Shown: positions 1 to 12,028, counted from the first letter of the stretch. The stretch is DNA of 14,399 bases from an uncultured Planctomycetaceae bacterium (GCA_903921605.1 CAIXQV010000492.1:1-14399), one strand, 5' to 3'. Made by a program: numbers and translations. Notes: a model not told the origin generated them from the letters alone.

Positions 1-2307
1 ATCCCTTTGCCGCCGCCCGATCGCCCTGCACCGGGTTCGATTCGAGTTGAGAATGGCATGATCTTCAGCGGGATGTATTCCAAGGCAACGACGCTGGCGC
101 CAATTCGCCGCGGTGGAGGACCCCTGGATCGCCCCGATCAACAATTGGAAATGCGACTGATCGACCAGAAGGCTCGCGAGATCTATGTTTCCGGTCGTCG
201 CGCGGAACCCCCCGTGGCTAATAACCTTGTCTGGCCAAACTCGGTCTTCGTGATTCCTCAAAAGCGAATCTCACGCAAGGTCATGCCGGAAGGAATTCCG
301 ACGCTCGGGCCATTCGACACCGACGGAGTTTCCCGAGGAACATTGCACCGCCCCAACGGCCGAAAGGATGAGATCGTTGTCGGCATCGTCGCGGTCAATG
401 AATTGTACGCGGAAGTCTCCTGCCTGACGCACGACTGGAGCTACAGCATCACATTTGACTCAATTCCGCGACAGCACCTGCCTGCGATTTTGAGCCTTGT
501 CGATAACTATCGAGATCGCAATGTGCGCCTGGATCTCGTCAAAATGCTGATCAAGTCAGATCGATTGCCGGAAGCCGGGGCGGTCTTCTCATCGCTCCTG
601 ATCAACTTCCCCGAACTGAAAAATTCTGAAGAGCAGAAGCAGATCCGCGAGGAGATCGCTCGCCAGATTACCAAGGAACTGGAACAACGACGTGACTTAG
701 GCCAACACAAGCTCGCCGCAAATGGGGCTCGAGTTTTGACTCGGAACAATTTGACTCCCGAGACCGTCGTTCGCGTTGAAAGACTTGAGAAGGATTATGA
801 GGCGATCGATCAGCGGATCGAAGCTATTCGCGCCGCGATACCAGAACTCGTGGCAGGAATTGCAGATGATCAGCTCCGTGAATCCGTGACCCTGATCAGC
901 CGCACCGTGCTGGGAGAAATCAATCCTGACACCATCGACCGCTTCGCTGCGTACGAAATTGTGGCAAGCACTCCCGGAGATATCCCACCGGATGAAATTC
1001 TTGGCATGGCATTATCCGGCTGGCTGCTTGGGGCAGAGAACACCGTTCGTAACCTGAACGACGTGGTGTCACTGTTCGACGCCCGCGAACTGATCCTTGA
1101 TTACATGAACACATCGCCGGATGAAGTGACCGTTCGTCAGGCATTGGCCGAAAGAATCTCGGGGCTCGAAGGATTGGGCGTTGAACGCGTCGCTGCAATG
1201 GTGAAACTCCTGCCAGCCTTTGCAGAACTACCGATTGAGTTCTCTGATCCCGCCGCAGGTGGAAGTTTTGCCCTTGAGACCACAGAGTCTTCTCTTGGAG
1301 CCGTCGGGCGCGTACCACCTGAGTATCACGAAAGCCGACAGTACCCTCTGCTGATTGCGTTGCACGGCCCCTTCGACGATGCTGCACGCAATCTGAGCTA
1401 TTGGCAGGGATTGGCAGACAATAATGGCTATATCCTCGTCGCACCGGATTGGTCAAAGACGACGGGCGATGATTCCAATGCTCCGCCGACCGCCTATGCG
1501 ACTTCAGCCGAATTTCATCGTCAGTTTCTGGGGCTGATATCGCGACTCAAGCAACATCTGCGTATCGATGACGATCGGGTCTTCATCGCCGGGCACAGTT
1601 TCGGCGGCGACGTCGCGATGGATCTCGCGGCCTCGCACCCAGACCTTTTCGCCGGCCTGATCTCGATCTGCGGAACGGGTTCTCGACATCTGCAATGGAC
1701 CGCCGTCAATGCGATACAAATGCCGTGGTATGTTGTGATCGGAGATGCTCAGGCCGGATGGTTCGACCGTATGGGGCCGCTGACCGCCAAGCTGTTTCGC
1801 CGCGACACCGAAATGAAGGTCGTGTTTGACACAACCTTCGTCAAGTATCCTTCGCGCGGGCTGGAGATTTATCACGAAGAGTTCATCAGCATCTTCGACT
1901 GGATGTCTCGCTATCGTCGCAATCGTTCGCCGGAGAAGATTTATGCGAACGTGCTAAGAAGCACTGACCTGCACTGGTCATGGGTCAAACTCAAGGGCCT
2001 GCCGCCGCAATTCGCACAGCTCGATAATGAAACCCCCGCCCCGAACGGGACGTACCGCCCGGCGGAGTTGAATCTGCTAAGCGATGATTCGAATCTGATT
2101 CGGATCAGGTCAGCTCCCTCAGATGTGTCCATCTTTCTGTCGCCGGATCTGAGGAATCTGAATCTGGAAAAACCGATTCGCATTCATAATGGACGCAAGA
2201 TGACGTCCGTTGATTACGACCCCGAGGTGACTCATTTGCTTGAGGAACTCTACGCAACCGGGGACCGATCACGTCTTTGCCACATGCGCGTAGACATCCC
2301 GAAATGA
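1..2307 (+). CDS. Alpha/beta-hydrolase (esterase/peptidase-like) domain protein, 5' truncated
   Basis: The reading frame is open from base 1, so the true start lies upstream; the TTG at 7 is only the first permitted codon and is not proposed as the start. Counting from base 7, residues 1-150 show no domain I recognise and residues 155-280 are helix-rich and TPR-like. From about 430 to 640 there is a prolyl-oligopeptidase/dienelactone-hydrolase-like fold. It shows the oxyanion-region motif LHGPF (His453), the nucleophile elbow GHSFGG (Ser531), a probable acid at Asp580 (VIGDAQAG) and the catalytic His623 in EIYHEEF. The C-terminal ~120 residues (DLHWSWVKLKGLP onward) look like the beta-rich tail that follows this fold in related planctomycete proteins. 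The triad looks intact, so hydrolysis of an ester or peptide bond is likely; the substrate is unknown. Localisation cannot be judged because the N-terminus is missing. It ends 276 bases before the next gene on the same strand. Confidence 0.85.
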   Translation: MPLPPPDRPAPGSIRVENGMIFSGMYSKATTLAPIRRGGGPLDRPDQQLEMRLIDQKAREIYVSGRRAEPPVANNLVWPNSVFVIPQKRISRKVMPEGIPTLGPFDTDGVSRGTLHRPNGRKDEIVVGIVAVNELYAEVSCLTHDWSYSITFDSIPRQHLPAILSLVDNYRDRNVRLDLVKMLIKSDRLPEAGAVFSSLLINFPELKNSEEQKQIREEIARQITKELEQRRDLGQHKLAANGARVLTRNNLTPETVVRVERLEKDYEAIDQRIEAIRAAIPELVAGIADDQLRESVTLISRTVLGEINPDTIDRFAAYEIVASTPGDIPPDEILGMALSGWLLGAENTVRNLNDVVSLFDARELILDYMNTSPDEVTVRQALAERISGLEGLGVERVAAMVKLLPAFAELPIEFSDPAAGGSFALETTESSLGAVGRVPPEYHESRQYPLLIALHGPFDDAARNLSYWQGLADNNGYILVAPDWSKTTGDDSNAPPTAYATSAEFHRQFLGLISRLKQHLRIDDDRVFIAGHSFGGDVAMDLAASHPDLFAGLISICGTGSRHLQWTAVNAIQMPWYVVIGDAQAGWFDRMGPLTAKLFRRDTEMKVVFDTTFVKYPSRGLEIYHEEFISIFDWMSRYRRNRSPEKIYANVLRSTDLHWSWVKLKGLPPQFAQLDNETPAPNGTYRPAELNLLSDDSNLIRIRSAPSDVSIFLSPDLRNLNLEKPIRIHNGRKMTSVDYDPEVTHLLEELYATGDRSRLCHMRVDIPK

Positions 2308-2583
2308 AGAGTCTGCCATTGGGCAGCGACGCCCTTACGGCGACCGAATTGCGAGACAATGGCTCTCCGCTGTCTATGATTCAGCATGGCAAGGGATTCT
2401 CGGCGGCTGATCGCAAAACAGGCGATAGCGGAGCCGCTGCGATCGCTCGAACCGGACCACGGAGAGCGTTTGTTTAGTTTGGAAATGTTCTGATTCATTG
2501 ACAAACATGGAGAATTGTGCGGTAATCGCCTCCCCTCACGTTCCTCCCACCTAAAGACTCACGAAAAGTCGCTGAGGACTGCT
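2308..2583. other. Intergenic gap with small hairpins
   Basis: This is 276 bases with no convincing gene. A short frame runs from an ATG at 2304, overlapping the upstream stop, to a TAG at 2477, but its composition is arginine/alanine-rich and it matches nothing I know. Bases 2403-2446 can fold in two competing ways. In one, CGGCT and ATCGC (2404-2414) pair with GCGAT and AGCCG (2422-2436). In the other, GCGAT plus AGCGG (2422-2431) pair with CCGCT and ATCGC (2434-2446), leaving a 3-base bulge. No U-tract follows either fold. The promoter of the downstream gene pair presumably lies here, but no clear -35/-10 pair stands out. Confidence 0.5.
2574..2578 (+). promoter_or_regulatory. Ribosome binding site that sets the 2584 start
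   Basis: GAGGA lies 5 bases before the ATG at 2584. The same frame is open upstream to a TTG at 2515, but that extension lacks a comparable site and would put 23 polar residues in front of an otherwise clean signal peptide. The ATG at 2584 is therefore preferred. Confidence 0.65.
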
Positions 2584-5700
<3,117 letters not shown>

Positions 5701-5715
5701 CGTCGTCAGACGACT

Positions 5716-5722
5716 GAGAGGA
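5716..5722 (+). promoter_or_regulatory. Ribosome binding site of the DUF1501 gene
   Basis: GAGAGGA lies 7 bases before the ATG at 5730 and confirms that start. Just upstream, between the stop of the previous gene and this site, GTCGT and ACGAC (5702-5714) can form a tiny 5-bp hairpin, possibly a minor mRNA structure between the two cistrons. Confidence 0.7.
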
Positions 5723-5729
5723 TTTTTAC

Positions 5730-7193
5730 ATGCATCCGTTTGCACAACACGCATTACAGCAGACTCGCCGGTACTTTTTTGGCCAGTCAGCGGCTGGTAT
5801 CGGGACTGCTGCACTTGCGTCGGTCCTGAATCCCAATCTGCTTTCGGCCAACACGCCGGTCAAGACATCATTCGGTGAGTTGCCCAGTCTGCATCATTCA
5901 CCGGCAGCTAAGCGAGTGATCTGGCTCTTCATGGCCGACGCACCGTCGCAGTTGGACTTGTACGATTACAAGCCAAAACTGGCGGACTTCTTTGACAAGG
6001 ATCTGCCGGAGAGCGTTCGCAATGGTCAGCGAATCACAACAATGACGTCGGGACAGACTCGCCTCCCGTGTGCTCCGTCGATTTTCAAATTCGCGCAGCA
6101 TGGTGAGCATCGGGCCTGGGTAAGCGAACTGCTGCCCAATATCGCATCGATCGTAGACGATATCTGTATCGTGAAAACGATGAATACCGAAGCGATCAAT
6201 CATGACCCGGCGATCACCTATATTCAGACCGGCAGTCAGTTGCCTGGTCGACCGAGCATGGGGTCGTGGGTTTCTTACGGACTGGGCAGTCCCAATAAAG
6301 ATCTGCCGGCGTTCGTTGTACTGCACTCGCGAATTCCCGGCGGTGCTCAGACGCAGGCGTTGTTCTCACGACTCTGGGGCAGCGGCTTTATGTCGACTCG
6401 TCATGCCGGTGTCGCTCTGAGATCATCGGGCGATCCCGTGTTGTATTTGTCGAACCCAAGCGGTGTCGACCCGGCGACTCGCCGTCGAATGCTGGATGGG
6501 CTGGCCGAGCTGAACACCGATCGACTGAATACCGTTGGCGACCCGGAAATTGCGTCACGTATTTCTCAGTACGAGATGGCGTTCCGCATGCAGACATCGG
6601 TCCCGGATCTGACCGATATTTCCGATGAGCCTCAAAGCGTTCTGGATATGTACGGGCCTGAAGTAAAAGAGCCTGGAACATTCGCCTACAACTGCCTGCT
6701 GGCACGAAGAATGGCGGAACGAGGCGTCCCGTTTACTCAGGTCTTCCTGCGTGGCTGGGATCATCACGGCGGACTGCCAAACGCGATCCGCGGAATGGCT
6801 CCCGCCTGCGACCGCCCGAGCGCGGCGCTGGTGAAGGATTTGAAACAGCGAGGAATGCTGGACGATACTCTGGTGATCTGGGGCGGAGAATTTGGCCGCA
6901 CAGTTTATAGCCAGGGAACGTTGACGAAGGAGAACTACGGTCGTGACCATCATCCTCGCAACTTCACGATGTGGATGGCGGGTGGTGGCATCAAAGGCGG
7001 ACAGGTTTACGGCGAGACCGACGATTTCAGCTACAACGTTGTCGATAAGCCGGTTCACATTCATGATCTCAACGCCACGATCCTGCATCTGCTTGGTGTG
7101 AACCATGAGCAACTCACGTATCGCTTCCAGGGCCGCGACTTCCGGCTGACGGACGTTCATGGAACTGTCGTGCGGGATATCCTGCGAGGATAG
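5730..7193 (+). CDS. Tat-exported DUF1501 family protein
   Basis: This is a 487-residue protein. The N-terminus carries a twin-arginine signal: TRRYFFG (Arg13-Arg14), a hydrophobic stretch [13 protein letters not shown] and a cleavage region near LLSA/NT. Folded export through Tat is therefore likely. The body is DUF1501, which belongs to the alkaline phosphatase/sulfatase-like superfamily. Recognisable blocks are [16 protein letters not shown] (~67-82), [24 protein letters not shown] in the middle, [17 protein letters not shown] (Glu387), GRDHHP (His407-His408) and the ending [13 protein letters not shown] ... [13 protein letters not shown]. The Asp and His residues of the WDHH, GRDHHP and HDLNAT blocks are candidate metal ligands by analogy with the superfamily. 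Length is normal for the family. Co-occurrence with the upstream DUF1549/DUF1553 protein is the standard arrangement, which suggests that the two act in one extracytoplasmic process. No enzymatic activity is established for this family to my knowledge. Confidence 0.95.
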   Translation: MHPFAQHALQQTRRYFFGQSAAGIGTAALASVLNPNLLSANTPVKTSFGELPSLHHSPAAKRVIWLFMADAPSQLDLYDYKPKLADFFDKDLPESVRNGQRITTMTSGQTRLPCAPSIFKFAQHGEHRAWVSELLPNIASIVDDICIVKTMNTEAINHDPAITYIQTGSQLPGRPSMGSWVSYGLGSPNKDLPAFVVLHSRIPGGAQTQALFSRLWGSGFMSTRHAGVALRSSGDPVLYLSNPSGVDPATRRRMLDGLAELNTDRLNTVGDPEIASRISQYEMAFRMQTSVPDLTDISDEPQSVLDMYGPEVKEPGTFAYNCLLARRMAERGVPFTQVFLRGWDHHGGLPNAIRGMAPACDRPSAALVKDLKQRGMLDDTLVIWGGEFGRTVYSQGTLTKENYGRDHHPRNFTMWMAGGGIKGGQVYGETDDFSYNVVDKPVHIHDLNATILHLLGVNHEQLTYRFQGRDFRLTDVHGTVVRDILRG

Positions 7194-7292
7194 CCGGCAC
7201 TTTGCGACAGTGTGGATCGAGTTTCAGCGCTGATCGTTCTTGCCAGGAAACAGCCTTGAAATAGTATCCGGTGTGATTCAATTGGAGGCTCA

Positions 7293-7397
7293 AACGGTGA
7301 GCCTGTGTTCGCGAAGGCTCACTTGTCACACCCTACAGAAAACCTTGCAATTTGTAGGGTGTGACAAGTTCGCCCGAGCGAACGAAGGCGCACCGTT
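7293..7397. repeat. 105-base long palindrome with nested hairpins between convergent genes
   Basis: The arms 7293-7337 and 7353-7397 are 45 bases each and pair without gaps. The inner 16 bp are perfect (CTTGTCACACCCTACA at 7322-7337 against 7353-7368), around a 15-base loop. The outer 29 positions match at 21, including a perfect terminal AACGGTG/CACCGTT. Each outer arm is also self-complementary: GTGAGCCT/AGGCTCAC (7297-7304 with 7315-7322) and GTTCGC/GCGAAC (7368-7373 with 7378-7383, loop CCGA). The element can therefore form one long hairpin or a cloverleaf of three hairpins. It lies between a plus-strand and a minus-strand gene, so it may stop transcription from both sides, though no U-tract follows on either strand. 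A REP/MITE-like mobile repeat is the alternative; no target-site duplication was seen. Confidence 0.85.
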
Positions 7398-7422
7398 CAC
7401 GGACAAGACTTCGAGCCATCTC

Positions 7423-10400
7423 CTATGGCTCAGGGATTGTTCGAGCCACTCGGAAACCGTGTGAGTTGTACTGAATGATCATCAGCATGTAGGACACATC
7501 AACCGCGTTCTCGTAATAGCTGCTCCCACCTGCCGCACCGCCCATCATCGCTCGTTCAAGGGGTTGGCCACTTTCACCACGATTGCCGGGGTTGCTGTCA
7601 TTGCACCATTCAGCAACGTTTCCCTGAACGTCAAACAGACCGAAATCATTCGGGCGGAGTAGTCCAATCGGTTTCGAGACGACAATCTCCGTCCCGTCGG
7701 GACGCAGGACTGGAGCTCCGATCGAACGCAGATACTCAGAATTGTTCCGATCACACCAGCTGTACCTTGCGTGAACGGACAAATCCGTGCCGTAGAATCG
7801 CTCTCCACCAACACCGGCCAGAGCCGCCAGCCTCCATTCGGCCACTGTCGGAAGTCGATAGCCCGGCTTTCTGAAATCATCGGCTTCAGCTTCCCAGTTC
7901 GCGGCATCCGCAGGATAGAACTCGGGAAGCCCTTCGCGTCGAGACAACCAATTGCAGTATCTGGCTGCATCTGGCCATTGAACAACTGACATCGGTGAAT
8001 CAGCCGTCCGCGAATACTCGGGCGCGTTGTACATCGCAGGATCGAATTCATGCACCTGCGAGACAGTTACCTCGTGCGCGCCGATGAAGTAGTCATGCCC
8101 CACATTGGAGTCAGTCTTTCCCGCAACTCGAATCAGTGTATGGCCGTCGCAGGAATCCAATCGAGGCGACTTCATCCACTGGCGAGGCGGCTTAGGTCCG
8201 TGCAGCGCGGTCTCTGCATTTTCTGCGAGGAGATTGGCGGCTGGCTGCTGGATGCCCCACCGACGCAGCAACCATTCCGCGGCTGAATGCACACCGCCGT
8301 CGGGTGTATCACGATGCATTGATGCCACAAACCCACGAGCTTCATCAAGCCGAAGTACTTGCTGTTCCTTGTAGTCTCCCAAAGAGATCAAAAGTGCATA
8401 CTGAATACCAGGGTCTGTCTCAGAACGCAGTCTTGATAAGAGTCGTTCGGGAGCGACATTGAGTAACGCCAGAAGCCGGATCGCCTGGGATCGCGTCGTG
8501 TTCACAAGACTGACTGGTGTGCGTTGGAAGTGCTTCCAGAGTCCTTCTGTTTGAGCCGATCCGGCGTGTTTCAGCAGCAACGCGAAGGCCATCGCTCGCC
8601 GATGAGCCACTCTGTTCTGCTCCTGAGGGGAATCGTTGTAGTCCTCTTCGGTATTCAGAACTTGCCAAAGTACGCTCATGTCCAAAGTTTTGACCGCGGG
8701 CACCATGCGTTCGATCTGCCAGTCTGACGCGTCCAGGGAAAGTCGCGTTCGTGTCGCGTGATCGGCCCCAAGATAATCAATCAGCAGTGACAGCGCGAAA
8801 CTGTTCCGAATTTCCTCGCTGGTAACTCCCAGCACTTTCGAGAGGTGGGGAATCAGCGGCTTTGCTGCCGGCTGCAACGAAGTCGAGATCTGACTGTATT
8901 CATCGGGATGCTTCGTACACGCGTGAATCAGAATCTCCGAGATTCTTTCTGCGGCTACGTTCCACCGCGCCAAAGATTGCTCATCCGCAGGTGGATCCAT
9001 TTTCGCGAGAATCACCAAAGCATGAAACCTGGTGTCATCGTTCACCGGCACGACGCCGTCGTCCGAATTGTGAATCTGATCAACAATTTTCCAGCATCGC
9101 GGAACGATTTCATCGCTCCATCGCTGCATTGCATCGCCGGCAAGGACAGCATTCTCCGGAATTGACGACGTCAATGCGGAGACAAACACATCCTCAAGCG
9201 TCGAGTCATTCCAGCGTAGATGCGCCAGTTGCAGAGCGAACGCCTGCGATGAATCCTTCTCTGCGGCACTCAGTGACGTCGCCACAGCCGTTTCGGCCAA
9301 CGCTCCATGCCGAGAAAGCTCATTGATCAGAACCGGGAGTCGTTCAGGATCCGCGATCATTAACTGATCTCGCAGGGAGTTGACACCAATCTGCCGATCG
9401 TAACGAAACAGAACGATCCCCAACAGAACCAGAGTTGTCACGGTCACCACAATTAACGTCAGCGATTTCCGGTCGCGGACAGACATCATCTCCTTCTCTT
9501 CCGCCGACAATTGACTGGCGGACAGCACCGTTCGCACCTGCACCCATTCCCAAAATCCAGGCAGGAAGCGATTCTCCTTTTGCTGGCTCCAAAGTCCGGC
9601 CTGTTCGGTCAGTCGCTGATGCAGACGTCCACGAAATGACTCACGCTGTTTGGCTGTCAACCATTCTCGAATCGAAGGGACGAGGAAGTCATGCGACAGT
9701 TGATACGCTGTCTGCTCTGTCATGGACGGACTGGATTCGGATCGCGTTCGGTCCAATGATTCTGTCGCGCTGATTAACTTGAGATCCGACTCCATGATCA
9801 TCATCAGCATGTCAAATCGAGCGCGGTCCTCCTCGTAGCCTGATAACGCTAATAGCTCTGCTCGAGTTCTGCGGCTGGCTTTGATCTCAACCCCCAGCCC
9901 GGGGACCAGCGTCTTTAGAATTCTCCGCGCAGCTTCATCGTGAGCTTTCTGATTGGCTGGCGCATATGTGGCGGAGAAAGAGTCGTTCAGAAACTGAGCC
10001 CCGATGCCGACCGTACCACCAAGAATTCGCAGAGTCGAAGGAATCCAGTCCTTCGACTTCACCATCTCCGCGAACAAAGCCAGGTGAACCGGAATGACTT
10101 TGTCATCATGGGCCAGGTTATCGATGGCACCGTCGATAAATCGATCCTGATCACGATCCGGAGGCTCGGGTGCTGGAGGCAGCTGACCGTAACCGCGACC
10201 AAACTCGATCAGTACTTTTCGTGCGTGGCGACGATCGAACAGGTCGATCATCATCGCGTTTCGACCAAGCTGCAATGGCGATTCCACGGCCTCCATAAAG
10301 CGATTCAACGCCAGCCAGAAGTCGTCTCGAATGAGCACAACGCACTGCACCCTTGCCCCATCACACTGGCGAATCGAGCGAACCAATTCGGTATCCGCCG

Positions 10401-11910
10401 GATCCGGATGCGCGTGAAGCCATTGTTCAAACTGATCCAAAACAATCAGCAGGCTGCGGTTTTTTCCGATACCACCGCCGCGACGAATCTCAGCGAGCGC
10501 TTCTGGCAAAGTACTGCTGGTCAAGTTGCTGCAATGTCGCTCAATCGCAACGAACAGTTGTTTCTCCGTGAGGTCTGCGGTTGCTTCCAGAACGATCGCG
10601 ACAATCTCGGGGCCCAGCAAAGGCACCAACCCTGCTCGAACTAACGAAGACTTGCCGCACCCTGTCGGTCCCGAAATCACTCCCACGCGCTGCAGGTCCG
10701 GCACATCGTCACGAACGGTGACCCACCGTTTCCAATGGCTCAGGCATTCCGGCAAACCATCTCGATCTCGTGCGCCCGGCAGAAGACCCAGAAAGAAGTA
10801 CGCATCCGCACGACTAAATGCACGCAGGCCGCGAGGAACAATCGTCACGACGAAGGCGGATCCGTCGCGAGCACTTGCCTCAGGCACGGAAACTTTTGCG
10901 GCACTTTGAGCGACACCGCCAGCGTCGCTCTCTCGAACCTCCGCCTTACTAAGCCATTCTCGTAGATCTTCCGCCAACTCAATTGTTTCAGCATATCGCT
11001 GACTGGCCAGCTTCGACAACAGCTTGAGACAGATACGGTTCAACTCGGATGGAACGCTTCGCTTTAACTCGCGAGGCGGTATCGAATCTTGTGTCAGAAT
11101 GCGATACAGAACATCGTGAGACGCTCCGCCGGAAAACGGCCTTTCGCCAGTCAGCATTTCATACATCACAACACCAAGGCTGAACTGGTCGCTGCGGCCA
11201 TCAATTCGATGACCTTCGCCTCGCACCTGTTCGGGACTCATGTAGCTTGGAGTGCCGGCCAGACCTTCCTGGCCACCGGAGACTGCTTCATCACGCAGGG
11301 CCAGTCCGAAGTCGGCCACATAAACTCGGCCATTATCCCCCACCAGAATATTAGCCGGCTTGATGTCACGATGAACAATTCGGGCTCGATGAACATGATC
11401 CAGTGCCTGGGCCACATCAATCAACAACCGAGCGACTTCAACAGTTGGCAGAGGCCCCTGCAACATGACATGCGAAAGATCCCGTCCCTCAATGTATTTC
11501 GAGACGACAAAACAGCGACCATCATCGATCAATCCGCAGTCGTAAATCGGAACCACTGCCGAATGATCCAGACGTGCCAGCGTCCGCGCTTCCCGCAAAA
11601 ACGTCTGCAAATAATCCTGGTGCTGAGCACGATGCAAATGAGGCAGCTTGACCGCGACCAGTCGATCCAGATCCGCGTCGTTTGCCAGGAAGACGATCCC
11701 GAATCCACCTCGCCCAAGGCGGCGAATGATCTGATAACGGCCGATAAAAGCGCCGACTTGCGACTCCACGCTTTGGTTAGACTTATCATTCAGCAAAAAG
11801 CCACTCAAATCCGCCGGAACCGGATTTGGTAACTCTCCATCCAGTATTCCGGATCGAGAAGTCAGCCCCGGCCGAACGACTGTGTCGTCTAAGTTCTTCT
11901 GCTCTTCCAT
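7423..11910 (-). CDS. Ser/Thr protein kinase - nSTAND1-like NTPase - TM - helical region - FGE-like fusion
   Basis: This is a 1495-residue protein. Its ATG is preceded by AAGGGG with 5-base spacing (11916-11921 on the minus strand). Residues 58-320 are a complete Hanks-type kinase: GRGGFG (66-71), Lys88 in VAVKL, HRDIKPAN (Asp182, Asn187), DFG (200-202) and GTPSYMSPEQ (219-228). From GLRAFSRADAYFFLG (361) begins an nSTAND1-like NTPase with Walker A GPTGCGKS (414-421), Walker B LLIVLDQFEQW (Asp492) and the family's terminal LSHDFLVPSIREWL (738-751). One membrane helix follows (~816-835) after VRDRK, which predicts that the kinase and NTPase are cytoplasmic and the last ~655 residues extracytoplasmic. 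Residues ~845-1240 are helix-rich, perhaps HEAT-like. Residues ~1252-1493 are FGE-sulfatase-like: YRLPTVAEWR, FGLFDVQGNVAEWC, GFRVAR. The FGE catalytic cysteine pair is absent from the C-terminal segment, so this end more likely binds a ligand or partner than acts as an enzyme. It is probably a receptor-like signalling protein; substrates are unknown. Confidence 0.93.
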   Translation of the reverse strand: MEEQKNLDDTVVRPGLTSRSGILDGELPNPVPADLSGFLLNDKSNQSVESQVGAFIGRYQIIRRLGRGGFGIVFLANDADLDRLVAVKLPHLHRAQHQDYLQTFLREARTLARLDHSAVVPIYDCGLIDDGRCFVVSKYIEGRDLSHVMLQGPLPTVEVARLLIDVAQALDHVHRARIVHRDIKPANILVGDNGRVYVADFGLALRDEAVSGGQEGLAGTPSYMSPEQVRGEGHRIDGRSDQFSLGVVMYEMLTGERPFSGGASHDVLYRILTQDSIPPRELKRSVPSELNRICLKLLSKLASQRYAETIELAEDLREWLSKAEVRESDAGGVAQSAAKVSVPEASARDGSAFVVTIVPRGLRAFSRADAYFFLGLLPGARDRDGLPECLSHWKRWVTVRDDVPDLQRVGVISGPTGCGKSSLVRAGLVPLLGPEIVAIVLEATADLTEKQLFVAIERHCSNLTSSTLPEALAEIRRGGGIGKNRSLLIVLDQFEQWLHAHPDPADTELVRSIRQCDGARVQCVVLIRDDFWLALNRFMEAVESPLQLGRNAMMIDLFDRRHARKVLIEFGRGYGQLPPAPEPPDRDQDRFIDGAIDNLAHDDKVIPVHLALFAEMVKSKDWIPSTLRILGGTVGIGAQFLNDSFSATYAPANQKAHDEAARRILKTLVPGLGVEIKASRRTRAELLALSGYEEDRARFDMLMMIMESDLKLISATESLDRTRSESSPSMTEQTAYQLSHDFLVPSIREWLTAKQRESFRGRLHQRLTEQAGLWSQQKENRFLPGFWEWVQVRTVLSASQLSAEEKEMMSVRDRKSLTLIVVTVTTLVLLGIVLFRYDRQIGVNSLRDQLMIADPERLPVLINELSRHGALAETAVATSLSAAEKDSSQAFALQLAHLRWNDSTLEDVFVSALTSSIPENAVLAGDAMQRWSDEIVPRCWKIVDQIHNSDDGVVPVNDDTRFHALVILAKMDPPADEQSLARWNVAAERISEILIHACTKHPDEYSQISTSLQPAAKPLIPHLSKVLGVTSEEIRNSFALSLLIDYLGADHATRTRLSLDASDWQIERMVPAVKTLDMSVLWQVLNTEEDYNDSPQEQNRVAHRRAMAFALLLKHAGSAQTEGLWKHFQRTPVSLVNTTRSQAIRLLALLNVAPERLLSRLRSETDPGIQYALLISLGDYKEQQVLRLDEARGFVASMHRDTPDGGVHSAAEWLLRRWGIQQPAANLLAENAETALHGPKPPRQWMKSPRLDSCDGHTLIRVAGKTDSNVGHDYFIGAHEVTVSQVHEFDPAMYNAPEYSRTADSPMSVVQWPDAARYCNWLSRREGLPEFYPADAANWEAEADDFRKPGYRLPTVAEWRLAALAGVGGERFYGTDLSVHARYSWCDRNNSEYLRSIGAPVLRPDGTEIVVSKPIGLLRPNDFGLFDVQGNVAEWCNDSNPGNRGESGQPLERAMMGGAAGGSSYYENAVDVSYMLMIIQYNSHGFRVARTIPEP

Positions 11911-12028
11911 TCCGGCCCCTTACAAAGTCAATTGCGACCTCGCAAAGTGTACAGGAATCCGCCGGTTTCAGAATACCGTCTCTCGCCTCAAAATCTTTAG
12001 TAACGAATGTTGACGCGGAACTTCAGAG
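11911..12028 (-). promoter_or_regulatory. Intergenic leader upstream of the kinase gene, possible promoter
   Basis: This is a 118-base gap in front of the kinase gene. On the minus strand TTCTGA (11968-11973) and TACACT (11946-11951) stand 16 bases apart and would give a leader of about 30 bases. The -35 match is poor, so this is only a candidate. The gap is long enough for the kinase gene to have its own promoter in addition to readthrough from the two upstream genes. Confidence 0.25.

Noticed and set aside
920..1456. 178-codon minus-strand frame opposite the hydrolase gene
   Set aside because: It overlaps the helical region and the start of the hydrolase domain of the plus-strand gene; no domain is visible in it.
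7293..7397. tRNA gene suggested by the cloverleaf-like fold
   Set aside because: The terminal helix is followed by no acceptor-like end, there is no T-loop GTTCGAATC-type consensus or D-loop, and the central stem of 16 bp is far too long.
7293..7397. Classical Rho-independent terminator
   Set aside because: The stem is strong enough, but no run of T follows on either strand, so termination is only a possibility and the feature is listed as a repeat.
7240..7464. 74-codon plus-strand frame across the convergent intergenic region
   Set aside because: It runs straight through the long palindrome and into the 3' end of the kinase gene; the palindromic structure explains the sequence better.
9940..10644. 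234-codon plus-strand frame opposite the NTPase region
   Set aside because: It lies entirely inside the Walker A/B region of the minus-strand gene and its translation resembles no family.
11089..11832. 247-codon open frame on the plus strand opposite the kinase domain
   Set aside because: The minus strand encodes a complete kinase with all catalytic motifs across this interval; the plus-strand product has no recognisable domain and its frame is a codon-bias shadow.
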